From contig CP081098.1 in the NCBI GenBank assembly GCA_025141015.1, positions 1,866,501 to 1,930,500 of the forward strand: a DNA stretch of 64,000 nucleotides, written 5' to 3'. The notes under the pieces are model-generated. The model was not told the origin of the DNA. It searched no databases and worked only from the letters and a program-made list of their open reading frames with translations. Below are positions 1-9,014 of the stretch, one piece after another (within the stretch, counting starts at the first letter, position 1; each line of letters starts with the position of its first letter). This DNA is from Rhodobacteraceae bacterium M382. GTDB taxonomy: Bacteria; Pseudomonadota; Alphaproteobacteria; Rhodobacterales; Rhodobacteraceae. The position numbers and the translations under genes were made by a program.

Positions 1-234
1 GTAGAAAAAGATCAGGCCCAGGAACACCAGGATCGAGCCTTGCTGGGCGAACCAGAAGCCAAGATCGGTGCCGCCGACGCTGATGCCAGACAGCAACGGA
101 CGCAGCAGAATGCCGAACCCGAAAGAGACGACAGCCCAGATCACCAGGCTGACAAGAATGATCCGCACGTTGGCCTGCCAATAGCCCTTGTCGGCTTCGG
201 CAGTCTGTGCGGAGGTGTTTGTTTGGTCCGCCAT
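1..234 (-). CDS. DUF4212 small subunit of a sodium:solute symporter (partial)
   Basis: The first 78 codons are visible and the C-terminus runs off the left edge. The start is fixed by a strong GGAGG seven bases before the ATG. The product has a polar N-terminus, one hydrophobic helix at about residues 24-44 and a second beginning near residue 62, which is the two-helix plan of the DUF4212 family (about 85-90 aa). Members of this family are small partners of a large sodium/solute symporter whose gene normally follows directly; it would lie just outside this window. Position behind acs and adk suggests that the cargo is acetate or another small carboxylate. The family is recognised from pattern; the substrate is inferred. 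Confidence 0.75.
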   Translation of the reverse strand, partial: MADQTNTSAQTAEADKGYWQANVRIILVSLVIWAVVSFGFGILLRPLLSGISVGGTDLGFWFAQQGSILVFLGLIFFY

Positions 235-317
235 CGCGGGTCCTCCTTCGCTTCCTCCAGAGCTGTTCCATCCCTGCATTCAAGTCTCCCCGGGATGGGG
301 CAGCTCCAATTTTGGGG

Positions 318-348
318 CCTGACGCAGGGAGGGGGGCCTTGCGTCAGG
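318..348 (-). terminator. Hairpin between adk and the DUF4212 gene
   Basis: Nine-base perfect arms CCTGACGCA / TGCGTCAGG flank a 12-base loop. The hairpin lies in the 204-bp gap downstream of adk on the minus strand. There is no clear T-run, so it may be an attenuator or mRNA-stabilising structure rather than a strong intrinsic terminator. Confidence 0.45.
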
Positions 349-438
349 CAACACTCCATCGGTCCGCCAAGGCGGGTCCTTTGGATGTTTCTCGGTGAAT
401 GGGCCCCCGGCAGGGCAGGGAGCCCTAGAGACGGATGA

Positions 439-1122
439 TTAACGCATCGCGTCTTGAACAATGGAGTGCAGGCCGACGGCGATGTCGTCGATCTGGCCCA
501 TTGCGTCGATCTTTTTCAGCACATCGTGACCGTCGTAATAGGCGATCAGCGGGGCGGTCTGTGCGTGATAGGCTGTGAGCCGGCTGGCAACGGTTTCGGC
601 GTTGTCATCGGCGCGCCGCTTCATGTCGGTGCCGCCGCATTTGTCACAGGTGCCTGCGGTTGCGGGCTGTTTGAAGCTGTCGTGATAGCCTTCGCCACAG
701 GTGCCACAGGTGTAGCGGCCCGAAATGCGGGTGACCATTGCCGCGTCGTCGACTTCGAGGCTGACAGCGGCGTTGATCCGCTGGCCGGTTTCCGACAACA
801 GCGTGTCCAGCGCCTGGGCCTGAACGGTGGTGCGCGGAAAGCCGTCCAGGATCACGCCCTGGGCACAATCGGCTTCGCCCAGACGGTCACGCAGGATGGC
901 GATGACGATCTCGTCGCTGACCAGATCACCGGCCGCCATCACGGCCTGTGCGGCCTTGCCCGCGTCGGTCCCGGCGGCCACGGCGGCGCGCAGCAGGTCC
1001 CCGGTCGAGAGTTGAACCAGCCCGAATTTGTCTTCGAGCATCCGGGCCTGTGTGCCCTTCCCGGCACCCGGAGGGCCGAGAAGGATCAAAACAGCGGGGG
1101 TGGTTGAAACGGCAGCGTCCAT
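439..1122 (-). CDS. adk: Adenylate kinase, zinc-LID type
   Basis: Cytoplasmic enzyme interconverting ATP + AMP and 2 ADP. The P-loop GPPGAGKGT is at residues 16-24, followed by the STGDLLR NMP-binding segment and the DGFPRT motif. The LID carries two Cys pairs (CGTC and CDKC), the zinc-binding form found in many bacteria instead of the His/Ser form of E. coli. The ATG at 1122 is preferred over an in-frame TTG at 1128 because AAGGGG lies seven bases upstream of it. The gene starts 11 bp after the acs stop and is probably co-transcribed: Acs makes AMP, which Adk recycles, so the pairing makes metabolic sense. Confidence 0.95.
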   Translation of the reverse strand: MDAAVSTTPAVLILLGPPGAGKGTQARMLEDKFGLVQLSTGDLLRAAVAAGTDAGKAAQAVMAAGDLVSDEIVIAILRDRLGEADCAQGVILDGFPRTTVQAQALDTLLSETGQRINAAVSLEVDDAAMVTRISGRYTCGTCGEGYHDSFKQPATAGTCDKCGGTDMKRRADDNAETVASRLTAYHAQTAPLIAYYDGHDVLKKIDAMGQIDDIAVGLHSIVQDAMR

Positions 1123-1133
1123 GATCAATCCCC

Positions 1134-3098
1134 TTATTTCACAGCACGATTGGCGATCAGGTCGTCAACCACCGACGGATCGGCGAGCGTTGACGTATCC
1201 CCCAGGGCACCAAAGTCGTTTTCGGCGATCTTGCGCAGGATGCGGCGCATGATCTTGCCCGAACGGGTCTTTGGCAGGCCGGGGGCCCATTGGATCACGT
1301 CGGGCGATGCGATGGGGCCGATTTCGGTCCGCACCCAGGTGCGCAGCTCCTTGAGCAGCTCGTCGCTGGGTTCGCGGTCGTTCATCAGGGTGACATAGCA
1401 ATAGATGCCCTGGCCCTTGATGTCATGCGGGTAGCCGACCACGGCGGCTTCGGCGACGGCGGCGTGGGCGACCAGTGCAGATTCAACTTCGGCGGTGCCC
1501 ATGCGGTGGCCCGAGACGTTGATCACGTCGTCGACGCGGCCGGTGATCCAGTAATCGCCATCTTCGTCGCGACGGCAGCCGTCACCGGTGAAGTAATAGC
1601 CTTTGTAATCCGCGAAATAGGTTTTCTGGAACCGTTCGTGATCGCCCCAGACGGTGCGCATCTGACCGGGCCAGCTGTCCTTGATGCACAGCACGCCTTC
1701 GACGCCATTGCCGTCGATCTCTTCGCCCGACTGCGGGTCCAGAACCACCGGTTCGATGCCAAAGAACGGTTTCATTGCCGAGCCGGGTTTCATCGCGTGG
1801 GCACCGGGCAGCGGGGTCATCAGATGGCCGCCGGTTTCGGTCTGCCACCAGGTGTCCACGATCGGGCAGCGCCCGCCGCCAACGACCTCGTTGTACCAGT
1901 TCCAGGCTTCGGGGTTGATCGGTTCGCCCACGGTGCCCAGGGTGCGCAGGGAGGACAGGTCGCATTTTTCGACCCATTCGTTGCCCTGACCCATCAGCGC
2001 GCGCAGCGCGGTGGGGGCGGTGTAGAACTGGTTGACCTTGTGTTTCTCGCAGACCTGCCAGAAGCGCGACGCGTCCGGGTAGGTTGGCACGCCTTCGAAC
2101 ATCACGGTGGTGGCGCCATTGGCCAGCGGACCATAGACGATATAGCTGTGGCCGGTGACCCAACCCACATCCGCAGTACACCAGTAGATGTCGCCTTCGT
2201 GGTAATCAAAGGTGATTTCCTGGGTCATCGCCGCATAGACCAGATAGCCGCCGGTGGTGTGCACCACGCCTTTGGGCTGACCGGTGGAGCCGGAGGTATA
2301 GAGGATGAACAGCGGATCTTCGGCGCTCATCTCGGCGGGTTTGCAGTAGTCGTTCGCCTCGAGCGCCATTTCGTTATAGTCATAGTCGCGCCCGTCGATC
2401 CAGGTGGTCTGACCACCGGTGCGTTTCACGACCAGACATTTCACGCTGTCCTTGCAGTGCAGCAGGGCGGCGTCGGCGTTGGATTTCAGCGGGGTCTTGC
2501 GGCCGCCACGGGGGGCTTCGTCCGCGGTGATCACCACTTTGGCGTCACAGCCGTTCACACGGGCCGACAGCGCATCCGGGCTGAAGCCGGCAAAGACGAT
2601 CGAATGGATCGCACCGATGCGGGCACAGGCCAGCATGGCATAGGCGGCTTCGGGGATCATCGGGAGGTAGATGATGACCCGGTCGCCTTTGCGCACCCCC
2701 ATGGTTTCGAGGATGTTGGCCATGCGGCAGACGCGGTTCTGCAGCTGTTTATAGGTGATGTGCTGGGCGGTCTCATTCGGATCATCAGGTTCAAAGATGA
2801 TCGCGGTCTGGTCGCCCCGGGTGTCCAGGTGACGGTCAATACAATTGGCGGCGACGTTCAGCGTGCCATCGGCATACCAGTTGATCGCCACGTCGCCAAA
2901 GCTGTAGTTGACGTCTTTTACTTTGGTAAAAGGCTTGATCCAATCGACGCGTTTGCCCTGTTCGCCCCAGAACGCTTCGGGGTCGTTGATCGAGGCGGCA
3001 TACATCTCGTCATATTTGGCAGCGTCCACATGGGCCCGTGCGACCACATCCGCTGATGGTGGGAATACCGGGGTCGGTGTTCGCGTTTCGCTTGTCAT
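1134..3098 (-). CDS. acs: Acetyl-CoA synthetase (AMP-forming)
   Basis: Converts acetate, ATP and CoA to acetyl-CoA, AMP and PPi. The 654-aa length is typical. The adenylate-forming P-loop [14 protein letters not shown] lies mid-protein, followed by the YFTGDG and [13 protein letters not shown] segments of the hinge and C-terminal domain. The C-terminal [11 protein letters not shown] contains the catalytic Lys that protein acetyltransferases modify in Acs orthologues, so acetylation control is plausible. The ATG at 3098 is chosen because GGAGG lies just upstream and matches the family N-terminus; a longer in-frame reading to 3164 has no ribosome site. It is the first gene of an acs-adk(-symporter) unit and is divergent from the TRAP genes. 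Confidence 0.97.
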   Translation of the reverse strand: MTSETRTPTPVFPPSADVVARAHVDAAKYDEMYAASINDPEAFWGEQGKRVDWIKPFTKVKDVNYSFGDVAINWYADGTLNVAANCIDRHLDTRGDQTAIIFEPDDPNETAQHITYKQLQNRVCRMANILETMGVRKGDRVIIYLPMIPEAAYAMLACARIGAIHSIVFAGFSPDALSARVNGCDAKVVITADEAPRGGRKTPLKSNADAALLHCKDSVKCLVVKRTGGQTTWIDGRDYDYNEMALEANDYCKPAEMSAEDPLFILYTSGSTGQPKGVVHTTGGYLVYAAMTQEITFDYHEGDIYWCTADVGWVTGHSYIVYGPLANGATTVMFEGVPTYPDASRFWQVCEKHKVNQFYTAPTALRALMGQGNEWVEKCDLSSLRTLGTVGEPINPEAWNWYNEVVGGGRCPIVDTWWQTETGGHLMTPLPGAHAMKPGSAMKPFFGIEPVVLDPQSGEEIDGNGVEGVLCIKDSWPGQMRTVWGDHERFQKTYFADYKGYYFTGDGCRRDEDGDYWITGRVDDVINVSGHRMGTAEVESALVAHAAVAEAAVVGYPHDIKGQGIYCYVTLMNDREPSDELLKELRTWVRTEIGPIASPDVIQWAPGLPKTRSGKIMRRILRKIAENDFGALGDTSTLADPSVVDDLIANRAVK

Positions 3099-3648
3099 AA
3101 TAGGTTCCTCCCTAATGACCGTCTTGATATTCGGTCGCAAAATTCCGATGTGGCAAAAATCCAACCAATTCCACCCTCAAATTGGATTGCTGCCGTTGGA
3201 GGCGATCATATACGGAGTTGAAAATAAGTGAATAACTTCCCGTAATTTAACGATTTGCTTGTAAATGTTTTTCACAATCCGGCGTAAATTTGTAAATTTA
3301 TCAAATGATGTCTGAAAATTTCCTGTTTTGGCAAAGCGTTGGATGTCAAAGGGGGTTGCCCCATTTGATTTCCTGACGGTGTGCAATGGTATGCAGAAGC
3401 AGGAGTCATCGAACTCAACCGGTGTGACATATTGTGTCGCTTGCCGGTGGGATCGCGCATTTTTCCTGCGTGCGCCTGTTTTCGAGACACCAGAGGCGAG
3501 TCAGCAGGCATTCGACGAACGATCAAAAAACGGGCTGCCGTAGCGTCGCTTTTGCCCGCTTGGGCCGCAGGGCTTGGCAGGGGGGGGCAATGGCGCTAGC
3601 CTTGCGACCAAGCGGCGCAAAACAGGCCGCAACAAATGGGAGTTTTTC
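3099..3648. other. 550-bp divergent intergenic region, acs / dctP
   Basis: No convincing gene. The part from about 3110 to 3330 is strikingly AT-rich for this genome and must hold the acs promoter on the minus strand; the GC-rich part near 3450-3640 precedes dctP on the plus strand. Short open frames here have neither ribosome sites nor recognisable products. A palindrome at 3285-3300 is listed separately. Confidence 0.6.
3285..3300. promoter_or_regulatory. AT-rich palindrome, candidate operator upstream of acs
   Basis: TAAATTT and AAATTTA form perfect seven-base arms around a two-base centre. It sits about 190 bp upstream of the acs start in the AT-rich segment. A dyad of this type suits a dimeric regulator or an UP-element-like region; which protein binds is unknown. 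Confidence 0.35.
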
Positions 3649-4665
3649 ATGAACAAGATGTTGACCGGGGCTGTTATGGCCGCCGCATCCGTTGCCGTCG
3701 CAGGCGAAGTCGCCGCAACCGAATGGAATGTATCCGTCTGGGGCAAACGCCGCGCCTTTACCGAACATGTCGAAAAGCTGGCCGAGCTGGTCAGCGAAAA
3801 GACCGGCGGTGAATTCACCATGAACATCAGCTATGGCGGTCTGTCCAAGAACAAGGAAAACCTGGACGGGATTTCCATTGGGGCCTTTGAGATGGCCCAG
3901 TTCTGTGCCGGCTATCACCGCGACAAGAACCCGACCATCACCGTGCTGGAACTGCCCTTCCTGGGGGTGAACACCCTGGCAGAAGAAGTCGCCGTGTCCC
4001 ACGCGGTCTATGCCCACCCGGCGGTGCAAAAGGATCTGGCGCGCTGGAACGCCAAACTGTTGATGACCAGCCCGATGCCGCAATACAACATTGTCGGCAC
4101 CGGCGAGCCGCGTGACGAGCTGGCCGAGTTCAAGGACATGCGGGTGCGCGCCACCGGCGGTATCGGCAAGGCGTTTTCCGCTGTGGGGGCCGTTCCCACA
4201 TCGGTGACCGCGACCGAAGCCTATAACGCGATGGAATCCGGCGTGGTCGATACCGTCGCCTTTGCCCAGCACGCGCATCTGGCCTTTGGGACGATCAATC
4301 GCGCCGAATGGTGGACCGCCAACCTGAACCCCGGCACCGTGAACTGCCCGGTGGTGGTGAACACCGACGCCTATGACGCGCTGTCCGACAGCGAACGCGA
4401 CGCGCTGGACAGTTCGGTCAGTGAGGCGATTGACCATTATCTGGCCAATTACGGTGCGCTGCTGGACAAATGGGATAGTGTTCTGGCCGAAAAGAACGTG
4501 ACCAAGGTCGAATTGGCCGAAAGCGAACTGGATGCCTTCCGCACCGTGGCGGCCGATCCGATCCGCGAGGCATGGATTGCCGACATGACCGCCCAGGGCA
4601 TTCCCGCCCAGGAGCTGTATGATCTGGTGATGAAAACCCTGTCGGACGTGCGCGCCAGCAACTGA
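3649..4665 (+). CDS. dctP: TRAP transporter solute-binding protein
   Basis: Periplasmic binding subunit of a tripartite ATP-independent importer, 338 aa. The first ~23 residues form a Sec signal peptide ending in Ala-x-Ala-type sequence before TEWNV. The conserved RVRATGG segment contains the Arg that salt-bridges the carboxylate of the ligand in DctP-family proteins. Start ATG has GGGAG seven bases upstream. It is followed by a hairpin and then the two membrane subunits. The ligand is likely an organic acid, but it cannot be named from sequence. Co-regulation with acs across the shared upstream region is possible. Confidence 0.93.
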   Translation: MNKMLTGAVMAAASVAVAGEVAATEWNVSVWGKRRAFTEHVEKLAELVSEKTGGEFTMNISYGGLSKNKENLDGISIGAFEMAQFCAGYHRDKNPTITVLELPFLGVNTLAEEVAVSHAVYAHPAVQKDLARWNAKLLMTSPMPQYNIVGTGEPRDELAEFKDMRVRATGGIGKAFSAVGAVPTSVTATEAYNAMESGVVDTVAFAQHAHLAFGTINRAEWWTANLNPGTVNCPVVVNTDAYDALSDSERDALDSSVSEAIDHYLANYGALLDKWDSVLAEKNVTKVELAESELDAFRTVAADPIREAWIADMTAQGIPAQELYDLVMKTLSDVRASN

Positions 4666-4674
4666 TCGCAATCG

Positions 4675-4703
4675 AGGCCGGGCCAGAGTGGCCCGGCCTT
4701 TTC
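4675..4703 (+). terminator. Hairpin with T-run between dctP and dctQ
   Basis: Arms AGGCCGGGCC and GGCCCGGCCT enclose a five-base loop and are followed by TTTTCC. This has the form of an intrinsic terminator ten bases after the dctP stop. Inside a TRAP operon such a site usually lets the binding protein be made in excess over the membrane subunits. Confidence 0.8.
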
Positions 4704-4724
4704 CTATGGGCGAGGGGGAATGCA

Positions 4725-5366
4725 ATGGCGTCGGGCGCTGCGGTTCTGGAGAGCGATCATCTGATCAGCCGGTTGGACCGGCAGTTGCTGAAGCTGGAGC
4801 AGGTCCTGGCCCTGCTCAGCGGCATCGCGGTGTTTTCGCTGATGGTGCTGGCGGTGGTGTCGGTGGGCGGGCGCAATGCGTTCAACGCGCCCTTGCCGGG
4901 CTATGTGGATTGGATCGAACAGGCGATGCCGCTGATCGCGTTCATGGGCATCGCCTATGTCCAGCGCGACGGCACGCATATTCGCATGGACATCGTGATT
5001 TCGCGCCTGAAGGGCCGTGCGCTGTGGCTGTTCGAGCTGATTTCGGTGCTGTTGATCCTGATCCTGATGATGGCGCTGGTCTATGGAAGCTGGTCGCATT
5101 TCCTGCGGTCGTTTGATTTCGCCGCCCCATTGTGGAGCCGCGACAGTTCGATTGACATCGGCCTGCCGATCTGGCCCGCGAAATTGCTGGCACCGGTGGC
5201 CTTTGGCGTGCTCTGTCTGCGGCTGATGGTGCAGGCCTGGGGCTATGGGCGGGCCTTTGTGCTGGGGTTGGATGCACCGGTGGCGGTGCCGATGATCCAG
5301 AGCGCTGCCGCCCAGGCCGCCGCCGAGGCCGAACAATTGGCCGATCCCAAGGCCGAGCAGGAGTAA
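4725..5366 (+). CDS. dctQ: TRAP transporter small permease
   Basis: A 213-aa membrane protein of the DctQ family with four hydrophobic segments (about residues 25-50, 60-80, 100-125 and 145-165). The GRNAFNAPLPGYVDWIEQ region between helices 1 and 2 is typical of DctQ, where the segment before the Glu is a family hallmark. An Ala/Glu-rich tail follows the last helix. The start has GAGGGGGAA upstream. The protein partners DctM, six bases downstream, to form the sodium-driven membrane complex that receives ligand from the binding protein. Confidence 0.9.
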   Translation: MASGAAVLESDHLISRLDRQLLKLEQVLALLSGIAVFSLMVLAVVSVGGRNAFNAPLPGYVDWIEQAMPLIAFMGIAYVQRDGTHIRMDIVISRLKGRALWLFELISVLLILILMMALVYGSWSHFLRSFDFAAPLWSRDSSIDIGLPIWPAKLLAPVAFGVLCLRLMVQAWGYGRAFVLGLDAPVAVPMIQSAAAQAAAEAEQLADPKAEQE

Positions 5367-5372
5367 GCGGAC

Positions 5373-6776
5373 ATGGAACCCATTGATATTGGCCTGTGGG
5401 TCACGGGCGGGTTGTTGGCCATGGTTTTGCTGGGGATGCGCGTGGCCTTTGCCGCCGGTATGGCCGGGCTGGTGGGGTTGGTGTGGATCTTTTGGGCCAA
5501 ATTCGGCTATGCGCCGGACAAATTCACCAAGGCGCTGACCGTGTCGGTCAAGATCGCCGGCCAGGTGCCCCATTCCAAGGTCTCGTCCCAGGCGCTCAGC
5601 CTGATCCCCACCTTTATCCTGATCGGGTATCTGGCCTATTACGCGGGGTTGACCAAGGCCCTGTTCGAAGCCGCCAAACGTTGGATCGCCTGGCTGCCCG
5701 GCGGGTTGGCGGTGTCGACCATTTTTGCCACTGCGGGCTTTGCCGCCGTATCAGGTGCCTCGGTGGCGACCTCGGCGGTGTTTGCCCGGATCGCCATCCC
5801 CGAGATGCTGAAAATCGGCTATAACAAACAATTCGCCGCTGGCGTGGTGGCGGCCGGGGGCACCTTGGCGTCGCTGATCCCGCCGTCGGCCATTCTGGTG
5901 ATCTATGCCATCATCGTGGAACAGGACGTGGGCAAGCTGTTGCTCGCCGGGTTCATCCCGGGCGCGTTTTCGGCGGTGATCTATGCGTTGTTGATTGTCG
6001 GCATTGCGGTGGTGTTCAAATCCGTTGGCCCCCCGGTGCGCGGGTTCACCTGGAAGCAACGGTTTGCGGCCTTGCCGGCGGCTCTGCCGATTGTCTTTGT
6101 CGTCGTGATCATCATCTGTTTTGTCTACAACCCCTTTGGCGGTGACGCCTGGGGCACCCCGACCGAAGGCGGCGCGCTGGGGGCATTTGTGGTGTTCGTC
6201 ATGGCGCTGATCAAGGGCATGAAATGGGCCCAGCTGAAATCGGCGTTGTTGGATACGGCCAAATTGACGGTGATGATCTTTACCATCATCTGGGGCGTGC
6301 TGATTTACGTGCGGTTCCTGGGGTTTGCCGATCTGCCGGGGGCGTTTTCCGACTGGATCACGTCGATCGATGCGTCGCCCATGCTGATCCTGGTGTGCAT
6401 TCTGCTGGCCTATGCGGTGCTGGGGATGTTCATGGACGCCATTGGCATGTTGCTGCTCACCCTGCCGGTGGTCTACCCGGCGGTGATGGCTCTGAACGGG
6501 GGTGAAAGCGTGGCCGCTGCGGATAGCGCCTTTGGCATGAGCGGCACCATGTGCGCCATCTGGTTCGGTATCCTGGTGGTGAAAATGGCCGAATTCTGTC
6601 TGATCACCCCGCCCATCGGCCTGAATTGTTTCGTGGTGGCCGGGGTGCGTGATGACCTGACAGTACAGGATGTTTTCCGGGGGGTGACGCCGTTCTTTCT
6701 GGCGGATGGGGTGACCATCGCGCTGTTGGTGGCCTTTCCGGGGATTGTGCTGTTTCTGCCCAGCCTGGCGGGCTAG
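5373..6776 (+). CDS. dctM: TRAP transporter large permease
   Basis: A 467-aa DctM-family membrane protein with about 12-13 hydrophobic helices; it is the sodium-coupled translocation channel of the TRAP importer. Family signatures include the PHSKVSSQALSLIPTFILIG loop, AVSGASVATSAVFARIAIPEM and GTLASLIPPSAILVIYAI, with the characteristic Gly-Thr-Leu-x-x-Leu-Ile-Pro-Pro-Ser element. It starts six bases after dctQ and ends one base before thpR, so all four genes probably share a transcript. Confidence 0.93.
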   Translation: MEPIDIGLWVTGGLLAMVLLGMRVAFAAGMAGLVGLVWIFWAKFGYAPDKFTKALTVSVKIAGQVPHSKVSSQALSLIPTFILIGYLAYYAGLTKALFEAAKRWIAWLPGGLAVSTIFATAGFAAVSGASVATSAVFARIAIPEMLKIGYNKQFAAGVVAAGGTLASLIPPSAILVIYAIIVEQDVGKLLLAGFIPGAFSAVIYALLIVGIAVVFKSVGPPVRGFTWKQRFAALPAALPIVFVVVIIICFVYNPFGGDAWGTPTEGGALGAFVVFVMALIKGMKWAQLKSALLDTAKLTVMIFTIIWGVLIYVRFLGFADLPGAFSDWITSIDASPMLILVCILLAYAVLGMFMDAIGMLLLTLPVVYPAVMALNGGESVAAADSAFGMSGTMCAIWFGILVVKMAEFCLITPPIGLNCFVVAGVRDDLTVQDVFRGVTPFFLADGVTIALLVAFPGIVLFLPSLAG

Positions 6777-7292
6777 ATGCGGGCGTTTGTCGCCATTTCC
6801 ATGTCCCCAGAGGTCAGCGACGCGATGGTGCGCCTGCAACGGCGTCTGGGTTTTGGCCGCGCAGTGCCAGAGGACAATCTGCACCTGACGCTGGCGTTTT
6901 TGGATGACCAGCCCGAGGATCTGCTGGAAGAGTTGCACGGGCATCTGGCCGGGCTGCGGTGCGCGCCATTTTCGCTCTCATTCGCGGGGTTGGGGGTGTT
7001 CGGATCTGCGGTTCATGTTCCGGCCAATGACAGTGCCAGCTTGACGACGCTGCATGGCAGGGTTCTGGGCACCTGCCGCAAAGCCGGAATAACGCTGGCG
7101 CGCCGCCGGTTCCGCCCACATGTCACCGTGGCCCGCCTGGGCAAGGGGCAAACCCCGCCACCGCTGCGGGCCGAGCTTGCCGATTTTCAGATACCGGACA
7201 TGGAGGTGCAGCAGGTGACCCTGTTCGAATCCACCCTGCACCCCAAGGGCGCTCGCCATGATCCGCTGGCGATTTACCCGCTGCGCGCCTGA
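6777..7292 (+). CDS. thpR: RNA 2',3'-cyclic phosphodiesterase (2H family)
   Basis: A 171-aa protein of the 2H phosphoesterase fold, which hydrolyses 2',3'-cyclic phosphodiesters to 2'-phosphomonoesters on RNA ends and was historically called 2'-5' RNA ligase. The two catalytic His-x-Thr-x motifs are visible: HLTL near residue 39 and HVTV near residue 119. The ATG directly follows the TAG of dctM with no gap, so translation is likely coupled. A functional link to the transporter is not evident; co-transcription by chance is the simplest view. Confidence 0.88.
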   Translation: MRAFVAISMSPEVSDAMVRLQRRLGFGRAVPEDNLHLTLAFLDDQPEDLLEELHGHLAGLRCAPFSLSFAGLGVFGSAVHVPANDSASLTTLHGRVLGTCRKAGITLARRRFRPHVTVARLGKGQTPPPLRAELADFQIPDMEVQQVTLFESTLHPKGARHDPLAIYPLRA

Positions 7293-7325
7293 TCCCCTTC
7301 ATCTCGCCAAAAAACTCCGGGGAGC

Positions 7326-7345
7326 GCGAGGGGCTGGCCCCTCGC
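7326..7345. terminator. Hairpin between convergent thpR and mttB-like genes
   Basis: GCGAGGGGC and GCCCCTCGC are perfect complementary arms with an almost closed loop. It lies in the 81-bp gap between converging genes, so it can serve both directions. T-runs are lacking on both sides. Confidence 0.55.
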
Positions 7346-7373
7346 TGCGCGACCTCAGTCCCGCGTCCCGTGA

Positions 7374-8912
7374 TCAGGGCTCGTCCGACCCGATCTCTTC
7401 CTTGCGCCGCGCCACATAGGCGTCCAGCTCTTCGACGATGGCAGGGTCCATCGGGGGGGCTTCGTAATCGCGCAGGGCCTGTTGCCACAGTTCGGTGGCG
7501 CGCTCCAACGCGTCCTTGGCCCCGGCTGCTTCCCAGTTCTCATAGTTCTGCCAATCCGACAGCATCGGTTTGTAGAACGCGGTTTCATAGCGGGCCATTG
7601 TGTGCTCGGCCCCAAAGAAGTGACCGCCAGTGGGCACCGATTTGATCGCGTCCAACCCCAATTCATTGGTGTCGAATTTCATCGGTTTGAGGAATTCGAT
7701 CATGTTCTGGATGATTTCCACATCCATGATGAACTTTTCATAGGATGCGGTCAGGCCGCCTTCGAGCCATCCGGCGGCGTGATAGACGATATTGGCGCCG
7801 CCCAGCACCGCGCCCCAGGTCGACATCATGGTCTCATAGGCCGCCTGCAAATCCACCGCGTTCGAGGCATTGGTGTTCGAGGTGCGATAGGGGATGCCAT
7901 AGCGGCGCGCCAGCTGACCGCCGACGATATTGGCCTTGGCATTTTCGGGCGTGCCGAACGCAGGTGCGCCGGATCGCATGTCCACATTCGACGTGAACGA
8001 TCCGTACATCACCGGGGCACCGGGGTTGACCAGCTGGGTCAGCACCACGCCAAACAGGGCTTCGGCGTTTTGTTGCGCCAATGCGGCGGGCAGGGTGACC
8101 GGGGTCATCGCCCCCATCAGGGTGAACGGTGTCACCGTCACCGGCTGGCCATGTTCGGCCATGGCGATCAGCCCGTCGCCCATGGCATCATCAAACAGAC
8201 GCGGCGAATTCACCGAGATGATGGTGATCACACCGGGATCATCGCGCATCTCATCGACGCTTTGGCCGCGGGTGATGGCCATCATGTTGATCCCGTCCAT
8301 CGCCCGACCCCGGCCAATGGCGGTACAGTGGAACGACAGATCGGAATAGGTCAGATTGGCCCGATAGGTGTCGAGATGCCGGTTGTTGGCGGGCATTTCC
8401 ATCGGGGCCATCACCTGATTGCCGATCAGGTTGATGGCGTTGAAATGATGCGCCAGTTTGATGAAGTTGCAATAATCGGTGTAATTGCCCTGACGCCGCC
8501 CGTTGATGCGGTCGTGCACATTGGGCGGGCCAGCCACCAGCCCGAAGGTCATGTTGTCGCCGCCCAGGGTGATGCGTTTGGCGGCATTGCGGGCGCGCAG
8601 GGTGAATTCGGATGGCACCGTTTTCAGGGCCTCTGTCACGATGCTTTCATCCATGCGGATGGTTTGCGTGTCGCGATCCACGATGGCGCCTGCCTCTTCG
8701 AACAGGTCCATCACATTGTCGCCCATCACCCGGATGCCGGCTTCGGACAGGATCCGCATCGACGTGTCATGCAGCTGGTCCATCTGGTCGGGGTTCAGCA
8801 GCTCAAACTTGGGGTAGCTGTTTTTGACCTGTTGCCAGGGCAATTGTTCGATACCGCCACCCTGTCGGGTGGATTTGCCGCGGCGTCCGCCGCCGCGCCG
8901 TTCACGTGCCAT
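7374..8912 (-). CDS. MttB/MtgB-family methyltransferase (non-pyrrolysine)
   Basis: A 512-aa member of the trimethylamine methyltransferase superfamily, read through without any in-frame amber codon, so it belongs to the large non-pyrrolysine branch. Characterised members of that branch (such as glycine betaine:corrinoid methyltransferase MtgB) demethylate quaternary amines. The N-terminus is basic and Gly/Arg-rich; the rest shows family blocks such as HDTSMRILSEAGIRVMGDNV, ITVFSVNSPR-like and GGHFFGAEHT segments. ATG at 8912 is chosen over TTG at 8930; GGAGG lies 11 bases upstream. No corrinoid protein or reactivase gene is in the window. It is the last gene of a probable mmgE - dehydrogenase - mttB unit. 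The substrate is unknown. Confidence 0.85.
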   Translation of the reverse strand: MARERRGGGRRGKSTRQGGGIEQLPWQQVKNSYPKFELLNPDQMDQLHDTSMRILSEAGIRVMGDNVMDLFEEAGAIVDRDTQTIRMDESIVTEALKTVPSEFTLRARNAAKRITLGGDNMTFGLVAGPPNVHDRINGRRQGNYTDYCNFIKLAHHFNAINLIGNQVMAPMEMPANNRHLDTYRANLTYSDLSFHCTAIGRGRAMDGINMMAITRGQSVDEMRDDPGVITIISVNSPRLFDDAMGDGLIAMAEHGQPVTVTPFTLMGAMTPVTLPAALAQQNAEALFGVVLTQLVNPGAPVMYGSFTSNVDMRSGAPAFGTPENAKANIVGGQLARRYGIPYRTSNTNASNAVDLQAAYETMMSTWGAVLGGANIVYHAAGWLEGGLTASYEKFIMDVEIIQNMIEFLKPMKFDTNELGLDAIKSVPTGGHFFGAEHTMARYETAFYKPMLSDWQNYENWEAAGAKDALERATELWQQALRDYEAPPMDPAIVEELDAYVARRKEEIGSDEP

Positions 8913-9014
8913 GTTTGTTTGGTCCTCCAAGACCTTTTCAGAGCGTTATTCAGTGATCGTCTGGGTCGCGTGCGACCCATTGGTATCTAACCTTTGGTAT
9001 CTAGCCTGCGCGTG

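Noticed and set aside
7374-8912. A pyrrolysine-containing trimethylamine methyltransferase
   Set aside because: The frame is continuous without an in-frame amber codon, and no pyl genes are seen, so it belongs to the non-pyrrolysine branch.
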